The notes below the pieces were generated by a model, which was given only the letters and a program-made list of their open reading frames with translations, searched no databases and was not told the origin of the DNA. A stretch of 64,000 nt of DNA from Butyrivibrio sp. LC3010 (GTDB taxonomy: Bacteria > Bacillota > Clostridia > Lachnospirales > Lachnospiraceae): NCBI RefSeq assembly GCF_000424385.1, contig NZ_AUJU01000004.1, forward strand, positions 1-64,000. The letters run 5' to 3'. Both the position numbers and the translations under genes were made by a program. Shown piece by piece: positions 14,317 through 23,241 of the stretch; positions within the stretch are counted from its first letter, which is position 1; every line of letters begins with the position of its first letter.

Positions 14317-16311
14317 ATGAAGAATTTCGAGAAATATCAGAGACAATATTTCATGCCACCCAAGGTCTCTTATGACTGGGTGAAGAAAGATTATGTGGAT
14401 CACCCGCCAATTTGGTGTAGCGTTGACCTTCGAGATGGTAACCAGGCCTTGATCGAGCCCATGAGTCTTGATGAGAAACTTGAATTTTTCACAATGCTTG
14501 TTGAACTGGGCTTTAAAGAAATTGAAATCGGTTTTCCGGCAGCGTCTGAGACAGAGTTTGAATTTGCCAGAACACTTATCGAGAAAAATATGATTCCTGA
14601 GGATGTGACTTTGCAGGTACTTACTCAGGCGAGAGAGCATATTATAAAAAGAACATTTGAAGCTGTAAAGGGCGCGCCCAGAGCAATCATCCACCTCTAT
14701 AATTCCACATCTGTTGCTCAGCGCGAGCAGGTTTTCAAAAAGAACAAAGAGGATGTTAAGCAGATAGCAGTCGAAGGAGCTAAGCTTCTTGATAAGCTTG
14801 CAAAAGAGACAAAGGGCAACTTTTCTTTTGAGTATTCTCCGGAGAGCTTTCCGGGAACTGAGGTTGATTATGCGGTTGAAGTCTGCAATGCAGTTCTTGA
14901 TGTATGGAAGCCGAAAAAGGATAACAAGGTAATAATAAATATACCTACAACTGTTGAGATTGCCATGCCTCATGTATTTGCAACCCAGGTTGAATATATT
15001 CACAAGAATCTTAAGTATCGTGATGCCGTTACACTGTCACTTCATCCTCATAACGATAGAGGATCAGGCATAAGCGACGCTGAGCTTGGATGCCTTGCAG
15101 GCGCTGACAGAATTGAGGGCACACTTTTTGGTAACGGTGAGAGAACCGGAAATGTTGATATCGTTACGCTTGCTCTTAACATGTATTCACATGGTGTTGA
15201 TCCGGGACTTGACTTTAGCAATATCAATAAGATTGGTGAAGCCTATGAGCGTCTTACCAGAATGAGAATATTTGAGCGTCAGCCCTACGCCGGACAGCTC
15301 GTATTTACTGCATTTTCAGGCTCACATCAGGATGCTATCAGTAAGGGATTCTCCTGGCATGAAGCCGGGAAGGATAAGGGAATATGGAGTGTTCCTTATC
15401 TGCCAATCGATCCTAAGGACCTTGGAAGAGAGTATGATGGTGACGTTATCAGAATTAATTCCCAGTCCGGAAAAGGTGGCGTAAGCTACATCCTTAAGAA
15501 TAATTATGGCATGATGGTTCCCAAAGAAATGCAGGCGGATATCAGCTACACTATCAAGGATATTTCTGACAAGGAGCATGCTGAACTTGCACCCGGACGT
15601 ATTTATCAGATATTTGAAGATAAGTATGTACATAATGATTCCGTATTCAGAGTTGCGGATTGTCACTTTAAGCAGGTTAGCGGAATACTTGCTGAAGTAA
15701 CTCTTTCTCATGCAGGAAAAGAGCATATAGTAGAGGCTAACGGAAACGGCCGACTTGATGCGGTAAGCAATGCATTTAAGCAGTATTTCAATATCAGCTA
15801 TGAGCTTTCAGTTTATGAGGAGCATGCACTTAGTCGCGGATCATCTTCAAAGGCTGTTACCTATGTCGGAATTACAAGCAATGGTAAAAAGTATTGGGGT
15901 GTAGGAATTGATGAAGATATCATTCGTTCATCAATCAATGCGCTTACAATTGCCGTTAATCAGTTGGATGCGGTAAGGGCCAGTACCGATGCAAAGGATG
16001 AGAGAATAAGCGCAATCCTCAATTATATTCAGGAGAATTATCTGACTGTTACATTGGATGATCTCTCCAAGGAGTTTTATTTATCAAAGCCGTATCTTTC
16101 AAAGTATATCAAGGAAAAATCCGGAATGACCTTTGGAGAAAACGTAAAGAAGATAAGGCTTAAAAAAGCGAGCATACTTCTTAAAAACGGTAATATGAAG
16201 GTTGAGAGAGTTGCTGAAGCTGCAGGCTATCAGAATGTTGAACACTTCAACAGACTCTTTAAGAAAAAATACGGAATGACTCCGGTGCAATACAGAAGTA
16301 ATAGTAGATAG
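14317..16311 (+). CDS. leuA: 2-isopropylmalate synthase fused to an AraC-type DNA-binding domain
   Basis: A 664-residue single open frame with an AAGGAGGAG RBS. Residues 1 to about 545 form a complete yeast/actinobacterial-type isopropylmalate synthase: WCSVDLRDGNQAL (metal and substrate site), EIEIGFPAAS, LHPHNDRGSG (metal His pair), GNGERTGNVD, and a C-terminal regulatory domain that in this family binds leucine. Residues 561-664 are a full AraC double helix-turn-helix (TLDDLSKEFYLSKPYLSKYIKE..., RVAEAAGYQNVEHFNRLFKKKYGMTPVQYR). The enzyme condenses acetyl-CoA with 2-ketoisovalerate, the first step to leucine. The fusion suggests an enzyme that also regulates transcription, perhaps of its own gene. 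No other leucine genes are adjacent. Confidence 0.93.
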   Translation: MKNFEKYQRQYFMPPKVSYDWVKKDYVDHPPIWCSVDLRDGNQALIEPMSLDEKLEFFTMLVELGFKEIEIGFPAASETEFEFARTLIEKNMIPEDVTLQVLTQAREHIIKRTFEAVKGAPRAIIHLYNSTSVAQREQVFKKNKEDVKQIAVEGAKLLDKLAKETKGNFSFEYSPESFPGTEVDYAVEVCNAVLDVWKPKKDNKVIINIPTTVEIAMPHVFATQVEYIHKNLKYRDAVTLSLHPHNDRGSGISDAELGCLAGADRIEGTLFGNGERTGNVDIVTLALNMYSHGVDPGLDFSNINKIGEAYERLTRMRIFERQPYAGQLVFTAFSGSHQDAISKGFSWHEAGKDKGIWSVPYLPIDPKDLGREYDGDVIRINSQSGKGGVSYILKNNYGMMVPKEMQADISYTIKDISDKEHAELAPGRIYQIFEDKYVHNDSVFRVADCHFKQVSGILAEVTLSHAGKEHIVEANGNGRLDAVSNAFKQYFNISYELSVYEEHALSRGSSSKAVTYVGITSNGKKYWGVGIDEDIIRSSINALTIAVNQLDAVRASTDAKDERISAILNYIQENYLTVTLDDLSKEFYLSKPYLSKYIKEKSGMTFGENVKKIRLKKASILLKNGNMKVERVAEAAGYQNVEHFNRLFKKKYGMTPVQYRSNSR

Positions 16312-16410
16312 CGCAAAAAATCAGATGAGGTATTCTATGAATCTGTTTTTAGTGTTATAATATTTAAGGTTTTGTTTAGGGAATCAATTTTTTATGAAGT
16401 GGAGGAAAAA

Positions 16411-16851
16411 ATGACTTACGAAGAAGTAGTAGCAAAGGTAAAAGAAGCACTTAAGGATGCTGATGTTAGCAACGTTAAGGAGCACGCAGCTTACCAGTTC
16501 AATATAACAGGCGAGGGCGAAGGCGCATTCTATGTTGAAATCGCAGATGGAAAGATAAATGTTGAGCCTTACGAGTATTTCGACAGAGACATTCTTGTTT
16601 ACACATCAGCTGCAGATCTGCTGGACATTCTTGAAGGTAAGACAGATTTCGTATCAGCTAATCTTGCAGGCAAGATCAACGCAGAGGGTGACCTTGCAAA
16701 GGCAGAGCTTTTAAAGGTAGCAGGTAAGAAGGCAGAGGCTAAGGTTGAGACCAAGGAAGAGCCTGCAAAGAAGCCCGCAGCACCTAAAAAGGCAGCAACA
16801 AAGAAGACAGTAGCTAAGAAGACTACTGCAAAGAAAGCTACAAAGAAATAA
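16411..16851 (+). CDS. SCP2-like protein with Lys/Ala-rich tail
   Basis: 146 residues from the ATG at 16411 (GTGGAGG RBS). Residues 1 to about 100 match the small SCP2 sterol-carrier-like domain common in Lachnospiraceae (YQFNITGEGEGAFYVEI, VEPYEYFDRDILV, GKINAEGDLAKA). The last 40 residues are Lys-Ala-Pro-Thr rich (KKAATKKTVAKKTTAKKATKK), like histone H1-type tails, and could bind nucleic acid or acidic polymers. The ligand is unknown. Confidence 0.75.
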   Translation: MTYEEVVAKVKEALKDADVSNVKEHAAYQFNITGEGEGAFYVEIADGKINVEPYEYFDRDILVYTSAADLLDILEGKTDFVSANLAGKINAEGDLAKAELLKVAGKKAEAKVETKEEPAKKPAAPKKAATKKTVAKKTTAKKATKK

Positions 16852-16885
16852 TAGCTGACATATTTTAAATTTGATCAAACGGACT

Positions 16886-16918
16886 AGATGGCTGCTACAG
16901 TTTCTGTAGCAGCCATCT
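16886..16918 (+). terminator. Strong hairpin terminator
   Basis: AGATGGCTGCTACAG and CTGTAGCAGCCATCT are perfect arms around TTT; the trailing sequence is T-rich but not a pure run. Confidence 0.75.
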
Positions 16919-16925
16919 TAAATTT

Positions 16926-17010
16926 GAGCATAGCACTTAGCGAGGTACTTCGCCGGTTTAGTGAGAGCCATAGAGGTCCACTTGGCAATTGGTTTATGAG
17001 CCTGGTGGAG
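16926..17010. repeat. Dispersed intergenic repeat, copy A
   Basis: Similar to 45784-45890: both begin GAG, then AGCACTTAG-Y-GAGGTA, and continue with GAGCCAT and CACTT/AACTT segments. Function unknown. Confidence 0.4.
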
Positions 17011-17033
17011 TTTAATATAGAAAGAGAGAACTT

Positions 17034-18437
17034 ATGGAAAAAAACGTTGATGTATTAATAATTGGGGCAGGACCCGGAGGAATTTTCTGTGCATATGAAC
17101 TTATAGAGAAACGTCCGGACTTAAAGATTATGATCATTGAGAAGGGCAGATCTATTGAAAACAGACAGTGTCCAAAAAGAACCACAGGAAAATGTATGGG
17201 ATGTAAGCCATGCTCTATTACTACCGGTTTTGCAGGAGCAGGTGCATTTTCCGATGGTAAGCTTTCACTATCACCTGATGTTGGTGGAACACTTCCCGAC
17301 ATTCTTGGTTATGATGAAGCAACTGCTCTTATAAAAGAATCTGATAATATATATCTGAAATTCGGTGCAGACCAAAATGTTTATGGTGTTGACAAGGCTG
17401 AGGAAATAAGAGAGATCAGAAAAAAGGCGATAAATGCCAATCTCAAACTTGTAGAATGCCCAATCAGACATCTTGGAACCGAGGAAGGCTATAAAATATA
17501 TAAAAAGCTTCAGGAACACCTTGAAGAAAAAGGTGTTGAGCTTGTTTTTAATACCATGGTTGATGAGATTCTTGTTGAGAATGGAATCTGCATCGGAGTA
17601 AAAACTCATGATGGGGATACTGTTACAGCAAAGGAAATAGTATCTGCTGTCGGAAGAGAGGGCGCAGACTGGTTCCATTCCCAGTGCGATAAGATTGGGA
17701 TTGAGACTAAACCCGGAACAGTAGATGTCGGTGTCAGAGTCGAGGTGAGAGATGAGGTTATGCAGTTCCTTAATGAGAACCTCTATGAAGCAAAGCTTAT
17801 CTATCACACACCTACCTTTGATGACAAAGTCAGGACCTTCTGTACAAATCCGTCCGGAGAAGTTGCCACAGAGTATTATGAGGGCGGCCTTGCTGTAGTA
17901 AACGGACATGCCTATAAGGGTAAGGAATTTAAGACTGATAATACCAACTTCGCACTTCTGGTTTCAAAGAACTTTACCAAGCCTTTTAAGTCACCTATCG
18001 AATATGGCAGAAAAATAGCAGAGCTTGGAAATATGCTCTGCGATGGAAAAGTACTGGTTCAGACCTATGGCGATTTTAGAAGAGGCAGAAGAACCACAGA
18101 CGAGAGACTTGCGAGAAACAACCTCATTCCTACATTAAAGGATGCAGTTCCGGGAGACCTTTCGCTGGTATTCCCTCATAGAATAATGGTGGACCTTGAT
18201 GAGATGATTCAGGCGCTTGATAAGGTTACACCTGGAATAGCCTCAGAGGAGACACTCCTTTATGGTGTAGAGGTGAAATTCTATTCAAACAAGGTTATTG
18301 TAAATAAGGACTTTGAGACCAGTGTAGGACATCTTCGCGCAATAGGAGACGGAGCCGGAATAACCAGGGGACTTCAACAGGCCAGCGCTAATGGACTTAA
18401 GGTAGCCAGAAGCATTCTTGATAAATTAGGAAAATAA
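17034..18437 (+). CDS. Uncharacterised FAD-dependent dehydrogenase (COG2509-like)
   Basis: 467 residues. The N-terminal dinucleotide fold is clear (VLIIGAGPGGIFCAYEL), followed by a Cys-rich stretch CPKRTTGKCMGCKPC at about 45-60 and GAGAFSDGKLSLSP. The C-terminal FAD-binding end is LRAIGDGAGITRGLQQASANG. This pattern fits the widespread anaerobe flavoprotein group COG2509, whose substrate is unknown. The Cys pairs might hold a metal or disulfide. Soluble; it reads in the same direction as the lipoprotein gene 26 bp downstream. Confidence 0.8.
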   Translation: MEKNVDVLIIGAGPGGIFCAYELIEKRPDLKIMIIEKGRSIENRQCPKRTTGKCMGCKPCSITTGFAGAGAFSDGKLSLSPDVGGTLPDILGYDEATALIKESDNIYLKFGADQNVYGVDKAEEIREIRKKAINANLKLVECPIRHLGTEEGYKIYKKLQEHLEEKGVELVFNTMVDEILVENGICIGVKTHDGDTVTAKEIVSAVGREGADWFHSQCDKIGIETKPGTVDVGVRVEVRDEVMQFLNENLYEAKLIYHTPTFDDKVRTFCTNPSGEVATEYYEGGLAVVNGHAYKGKEFKTDNTNFALLVSKNFTKPFKSPIEYGRKIAELGNMLCDGKVLVQTYGDFRRGRRTTDERLARNNLIPTLKDAVPGDLSLVFPHRIMVDLDEMIQALDKVTPGIASEETLLYGVEVKFYSNKVIVNKDFETSVGHLRAIGDGAGITRGLQQASANGLKVARSILDKLGK

Positions 18438-18463
18438 TGTAAAGGTGACATTGCAGCTAACAC

Positions 18464-19552
18464 ATGAGAGATAAAAAGTCAGTTAACAGAATAATTAGAA
18501 AAATACTGAGGAGCACATTGGTTATCACCCTGGCTACCTGCATGATGGGACCTCTAAGCGGTTGTGCAGGTTTAAGTAATACGAAGATTGTGTTTACTAC
18601 CGGCTTTACCGATAACGAACTTTTCAGGATTGAAGACTTATCCTGTATGAAATCTGAATACATGGTGTACCTGATCAATTCGCAGAATACTTATGAGACT
18701 GGTTTTGGCAGTGAAGTATGGAATGTGAACATCGGTGAGAATGACATGGAGAATTATGTCAAAGATAAGTGCCTCTCTACAATTGCGCAGGTTAAGGCTA
18801 TGAATCTTCTTGCTGCTGAATCAGAAATAACTCTTACGGAGTCTGAAGCTTCAAATGCTGCATCAGCTGCCGCGGAGTATTATGCTTCTCTTAATGATGA
18901 TGAGATCAGGGCTATGGGAGGAATTACCGAGGAAACACTAACTGCTATGTATACAGAGTATGCAACTGCAGACAAATTGTATGATTATATCATAAAGGAT
19001 ATTAATCCGGAGATAAGCGATGATGAAGCCAGGACCATAACAGTTGAGCAGATAGTTTTGAACACATGGAAACTGGATTCAAAAGGCGAAAAAACTGTGT
19101 TTAATGATGATGAAAGAAAATCCGTTAAAAACAAAGCTGCTCAGATTTTAAGGCAGGTAAGGGATGGCACAGAGTTCAGCACGTTGATGGAACAGTACAA
19201 TGAAGCTGAAGAAGGTACGGTTTCCATCGGAAAAGGTGATGTTGAAAAAGAGATAGAAAATGCAGCGTTTAATCTTGATAACGGTGAAGTCAGCAGCATA
19301 ATAGAAACAGAAGATTCCTATGTTATTCTCAAATGTATCAGTACTTTTAACAGGGAAGAAACAGAGGCGAACAAAGTAAGAATAGTAGAAGAGAAAAAGC
19401 GGGAGGTTTTTGGACAAAAGTATGATGCCTTTGCATCTACGCTTTCCCGAGTTCTTAATGAAGATCTTTATAAGAAGATTCATGTGACAGATGAAGAAAA
19501 TGTAAATACCAGAACTTTTTTTGAGGTGTACAAGAATCATTTTAGTGAATGA
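18464..19552 (+). CDS. PrsA/SurA-like peptidyl-prolyl isomerase lipoprotein
   Basis: 362 residues. A lipoprotein signal ends at LSGCAG (Cys about 34), so it is anchored outside the membrane. Residues about 185-290 form a parvulin-type rotamase domain (ITVEQIVLNTW, FSTLMEQYNEA, NAAFNLDNGEVSSIIETEDSYVILKCIS). The surrounding helices match the chaperone part of PrsA/SurA. It would help fold exported proteins. It is 13 bp from the start of a secreted beta-helix protein, which may be a client. Confidence 0.85.
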   Translation: MRDKKSVNRIIRKILRSTLVITLATCMMGPLSGCAGLSNTKIVFTTGFTDNELFRIEDLSCMKSEYMVYLINSQNTYETGFGSEVWNVNIGENDMENYVKDKCLSTIAQVKAMNLLAAESEITLTESEASNAASAAAEYYASLNDDEIRAMGGITEETLTAMYTEYATADKLYDYIIKDINPEISDDEARTITVEQIVLNTWKLDSKGEKTVFNDDERKSVKNKAAQILRQVRDGTEFSTLMEQYNEAEEGTVSIGKGDVEKEIENAAFNLDNGEVSSIIETEDSYVILKCISTFNREETEANKVRIVEEKKREVFGQKYDAFASTLSRVLNEDLYKKIHVTDEENVNTRTFFEVYKNHFSE

Positions 19553-19565
19553 TGGAGGATTACTT

Positions 19566-20600
19566 ATGAGGTTAAAAAGAACATCACTTTTATTTATTGC
19601 AGCTGCTGTGGCAGCTCCGTTATTTAGTATTGCAGTGCCGGTGAATGCAGATGTTAATGCTGCAGGAGAATTTAAACCGGAAGACTATGGTGCTGTGGCA
19701 AATGATGGTAAGGGAGATACCGAAGCTATCAATAGAACTATTGATGCTGCTGGTGAAGCCGGAGGAGGAACAATAGTATTTGGTGCAGGAACCTATGACA
19801 TCGATGTTATAGATTTTCATGGAACAGCAGTTGCTGTTAATGTCACCAAACCTAATATTAGCTTTGAGTTAACCAATTCAACTGTCTTTAAGGTTGTACC
19901 TACAAGCGCGGGAGAGTTTTGTGCGATAGATGTAAAGGGTGATAATTTCAGGATTTCCGGTGGAAGTATAGTCGGGGACAGAAGTAATCACAAGGGGTCA
20001 GACGGAGCAGATGGTCATGGCATTGGAGTAAGGGATTGTAAAAATGTACAGATTTCCAATCTTACCGTTTCTGATAACTGGGGTGATGGCATATACCTTG
20101 GTTCGGTGCAAAGTGATGGTTCATATCCGGGCTGCAGCTATGTTACCGTAACTAACTGTGTTGTTAAAAATAATAGAAGAAATAACATCGCAATAGTAGA
20201 TGCAGATCACGTGGTAATTGACGGATGTAATATATCAGGCGCAAATGGGGCCTCACCACAGTGCGGAATCCTTATTGAACCAAACACCAATCAGGGGAAT
20301 GTTCCTAAGAAAGCTGTATGCTCCGCAATCGAGATAAAGAATACTACTGTGAAGTCTAAGAAAGCCCATCAGAAAAACGGACAGTTCTTTGCACTCAATA
20401 TTTTGAATCCTTATTACCAGAGTAATAATAAGGTTGTTGCCAAGAATGTTAAGATAACAAAATGTACCTTTAAGGGCGATGTTGGTAACTATTCAGGGAA
20501 AAGTGTCACATTTAATAAGTGCAAAATAAAAGGCACTTTCTATGATCACAAGAATACGAAGCTTAAGAAATGCACAATCAAGAATAATTACAAGTTTTAA
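19566..20600 (+). CDS. Secreted right-handed beta-helix protein (pectate-lyase-like fold)
   Basis: 345 residues from the ATG at 19566 (GGAGGA RBS). A signal peptide of about 30 residues ends near VNADVNA. The pattern FKPEDYGAVANDGKGDTEAINRTIDAA...GGGTIVFGAGTYDI is the start typical of Pectate_lyase_3/glycosidase beta-helix proteins. Repeated strands follow (VQISNLTVSDNWGDGIYL, VTNCVVKNN, VVIDGCNISG). The C-terminus is Lys-rich. A polysaccharide-active role is likely; the catalytic residues and substrate could not be assigned. Confidence 0.75.
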   Translation: MRLKRTSLLFIAAAVAAPLFSIAVPVNADVNAAGEFKPEDYGAVANDGKGDTEAINRTIDAAGEAGGGTIVFGAGTYDIDVIDFHGTAVAVNVTKPNISFELTNSTVFKVVPTSAGEFCAIDVKGDNFRISGGSIVGDRSNHKGSDGADGHGIGVRDCKNVQISNLTVSDNWGDGIYLGSVQSDGSYPGCSYVTVTNCVVKNNRRNNIAIVDADHVVIDGCNISGANGASPQCGILIEPNTNQGNVPKKAVCSAIEIKNTTVKSKKAHQKNGQFFALNILNPYYQSNNKVVAKNVKITKCTFKGDVGNYSGKSVTFNKCKIKGTFYDHKNTKLKKCTIKNNYKF

Positions 20601-20618
20601 TTAGCTTTTAGCCCAATA

Positions 20619-20665
20619 CAAAAGAGCGTTCACTGCCAATAAGTAATGGCAGGAACGCTCTTTTG
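20619..20665. terminator. Bidirectional terminator between convergent genes
   Basis: CAAAAGAGCGTTC and GAACGCTCTTTTG outer arms, with GCCA/TGGC inside. It serves both the beta-helix gene and the chemoreceptor on the other strand. Confidence 0.85.
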
Positions 20666-20699
20666 TGGCTAATGATTTATAAGAAAGGAGTGAGATTTT

Positions 20700-22748
20700 T
20701 TACTTTATAATGAATTTACTCAGCTCATCGTTAATTGATAATGCAGAATCGGATACGGAATTAGCAGCATCTTCAACACCCTTGGATTCAGATGCAATTT
20801 CCTGTGCACTCTGAGCGAGGGAAGTAACTGTTGCCGTAACTTCTTCTGAACTTGCTGACTGCTCTTCAGATATAGCAGCAACGCTGGAAGCAATATCGTT
20901 GACATTGCCCATCATTTTGATCATATCGTTCATTGTGTCTGCTGTTGTATTAAGATCCTGGTATATCTTATTAAAGCTGTCACCAGCCTTTGCAACTGCT
21001 TCGCTGTTTTCGTTTATCGCATCCATATTATTCTGAGATTTCTCAGCAAGATTTTGGATCAGCTGAGTAATGTCAGAAATAATACTGCTTATTTCCTTGG
21101 TTGAATCCTGGCTGTTTTGGGCCAGTTTTCCTATTTCATCAGCAACAACCGCAAATCCTTTTCCGGCTTCTCCGGCTCTGGCAGCTTCTATGCTGGCATT
21201 AAGAGAAAGAAGATTTGTCTGCTCGGAAATGGATTCTATCATCTCTACAATTTCAGTTATCTTTTCTGCGGATTCACCGACAGTGGTAACAACTTCATTC
21301 ATTTCATTCATGGAAGAGGTGATGTTGTCCATATTCGACTGGACTGTGTTCATATCACGCTGACCGATATTTGCCTGATTAACCAGTTCAAGCATTATGT
21401 CATTGGCCTTTGTTCCGCTGTCAGTAAGATCTGCAACTGCACCTGCAAGCTGCGTTGCGTTATTTGCCAGTTCACTGACAGCATTGGCAATGTCATCCAT
21501 TGTGGTCTGAATCTGACCCATGGAGATTGATTGCTCATTTGCGCCTTCAGACATTTTCTCTGAGGCATCCCTTGAGGAAGAGGAGTCTGACTTTAGTTGT
21601 TCAGCCTTATTTTGGATAGAATTAATAGTATTATTCATTATATGGACATAATTATCCATTTCTCTGCTGATAAGACCGATTTCATCACCTTTGTCTGCAG
21701 GCATTTTTGTAGTGAAATCGCCGGCAGAAATCTTTGTGATACTGTTTGAAAGTCCGGTTACGGGTTTTGTTATTACTCTGTTTATGGTAAAGAGTATTAC
21801 CAAAACTATAATGGCGATTAGTATTATCATGGCAAGCATGGCAAAAGTCGTAAATCTGTTTGCAGATGCCTGAACTGCAGAAACACTTATTGATGAAATA
21901 AGAGTCCATGGAGTGCCCTCAATAGGATAAGCACATACATAATAGTTAGTAGCTGAATTACTGTCATATATTGTAACTGGTTCATGAGAACCACTTTTTA
22001 CATAGGATTGTAATTCATTGAGATAAGGATTGTTTTGATCTGCAATCTTTGCGCCATTTAATGAAGGATCAAAGAAAGATATCAGATAATCATTATCTAT
22101 GACTATTGAAGAACCAGCTTTCATAGGAGAAAATTCAGACACGGTTTTTTGAAGGTCACTGAGGAAAACATCTACTGCGCAAACACCAACTTCACCACTG
22201 GAAAAATCATTTTGTCGAACGAAGGATACGCAGAGGGCGTTTTCTAAAGCATCAACATAAGGATCTGTTGCGACAAAGGATTCATTTCCAAGACCTGCCT
22301 TGTACCAGTCACGTTCTGTTGGCTTCCATGAAGCATCACGCTCAGAATGGTTTGCGAAAATATAGCTATCATCGGAAAATCCGATGTAGAGTCCGGAATT
22401 TTTTATAGAATCATATCTGGCAGTAGGTTCAATGTATTTAAGCATGGAATCATGATCCTCGAAGGGAACCTGCTCCAAAGTATCACAATATTGACCAAAT
22501 TTAGAAGTAAGCATATTAAAGGGTGTACCAAGTTCGTTGGCATTGGCTTTAGTCTCAGCCGCCAAATCCATAAGTGTTATTTCAGTTATGGTATTTCTGG
22601 CACTAAATGTTAAGAATAATATAATAGCAACAATGCCTACAACGATAATCGGCATAAGGCATAAAAGAAGTGTGGTACTGATACTTCTTTTTACTTTTGC
22701 TCCTTTAACTTGTATTCCTGCATTCGTATTATTGGTTTCCTTAGCCAT
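20700..22748 (-). CDS. Methyl-accepting chemotaxis protein with dCache sensor
   Basis: 682 residues from the ATG at 22748, which has AGGAGG upstream on its strand. Order: a first membrane helix (about 25-50); an extracellular dCache_1-type ligand domain (about 50-290, with [12 protein letters not shown] and [13 protein letters not shown]); a second membrane helix; HAMP; and a cytoplasmic signalling coiled coil with the conserved tip [31 protein letters not shown]. It would pass attractant or repellent signals to CheA. The ligand is unknown; dCache domains often bind amino acids or other small molecules. Confidence 0.92.
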   Translation of the reverse strand: MAKETNNTNAGIQVKGAKVKRSISTTLLLCLMPIIVVGIVAIILFLTFSARNTITEITLMDLAAETKANANELGTPFNMLTSKFGQYCDTLEQVPFEDHDSMLKYIEPTARYDSIKNSGLYIGFSDDSYIFANHSERDASWKPTERDWYKAGLGNESFVATDPYVDALENALCVSFVRQNDFSSGEVGVCAVDVFLSDLQKTVSEFSPMKAGSSIVIDNDYLISFFDPSLNGAKIADQNNPYLNELQSYVKSGSHEPVTIYDSNSATNYYVCAYPIEGTPWTLISSISVSAVQASANRFTTFAMLAMIILIAIIVLVILFTINRVITKPVTGLSNSITKISAGDFTTKMPADKGDEIGLISREMDNYVHIMNNTINSIQNKAEQLKSDSSSSRDASEKMSEGANEQSISMGQIQTTMDDIANAVSELANNATQLAGAVADLTDSGTKANDIMLELVNQANIGQRDMNTVQSNMDNITSSMNEMNEVVTTVGESAEKITEIVEMIESISEQTNLLSLNASIEAARAGEAGKGFAVVADEIGKLAQNSQDSTKEISSIISDITQLIQNLAEKSQNNMDAINENSEAVAKAGDSFNKIYQDLNTTADTMNDMIKMMGNVNDIASSVAAISEEQSASSEEVTATVTSLAQSAQEIASESKGVEDAANSVSDSALSINDELSKFIIK

Positions 22749-23007
22749 TTTAAACCTCCTACACTGACGATTTACAGAGCAAATGCTATAGTACAACTGA
22801 ATTCGAAAAGTTCTTGAACCATGAATCCGGTATGTTTGCTATAAAGACTCTGATGTTTATTCTTAATACATAATTATAAACGAAATATCAGATACTTAAA
22901 TGGAGTTTATAGAAAACTAAGCATATTCATAATTATTTAATCATTATTTACTATATGATTTTACGCCATGAATTTAGTTCATCAGTGAATTGTGATGTTG
23001 TCTTTTG
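22749..23007. other. Intergenic region between the divergent chemoreceptor and htpG genes
   Basis: AT-rich; it should contain the chemoreceptor promoter on the minus strand, but no confident -35/-10 pair was found. The htpG control elements start at 23008. Confidence 0.4.
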
Positions 23008-23034
23008 TTAGCACTCAAAATTGATGAGTGCTAA
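23008..23034. promoter_or_regulatory. CIRCE operator (HrcA binding site)
   Basis: A perfect match to the CIRCE consensus: TTAGCACTC, 9 bases, GAGTGCTAA. It sits just upstream of the htpG -35 box. HrcA represses through CIRCE until heat stress. Confidence 0.97.
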
Positions 23035-23041
23035 TTTTTTA

Positions 23042-23070
23042 TTGACTTTTAGTTCGGCGAGTCTTAAACT
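23042..23070 (+). promoter_or_regulatory. Promoter of htpG
   Basis: TTGACT (23042-23047) and TAAACT (23065-23070) with a 17-bp spacer, directly after CIRCE. The leader to the ATG at 23242 is about 165 nt and contains small hairpins, for example GTTGAACC with GGTTAAC. Confidence 0.7.
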
Positions 23071-23241
23071 CATATTTGTGGGTATCCTGTGGTAGTGGTT
23101 ATAGGAGATGCTGTTTGCAGTATATTTCTTAAGAACCTTATGAATACGGGATGTTGAACCTGTTGAGGTTAACCACATACAAATGAGAAAAACGCGGTAT
23201 AAATTATCCAAGACTTCCGCGATTATTTGGAGGCAGTAAAT

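Noticed and set aside
14218-15003. A 261-codon open frame on the minus strand inside the leuA fusion gene
   Set aside because: It is antisense to a clear enzyme gene, has no recognisable domain and no RBS; it arises from codon bias of the real gene.
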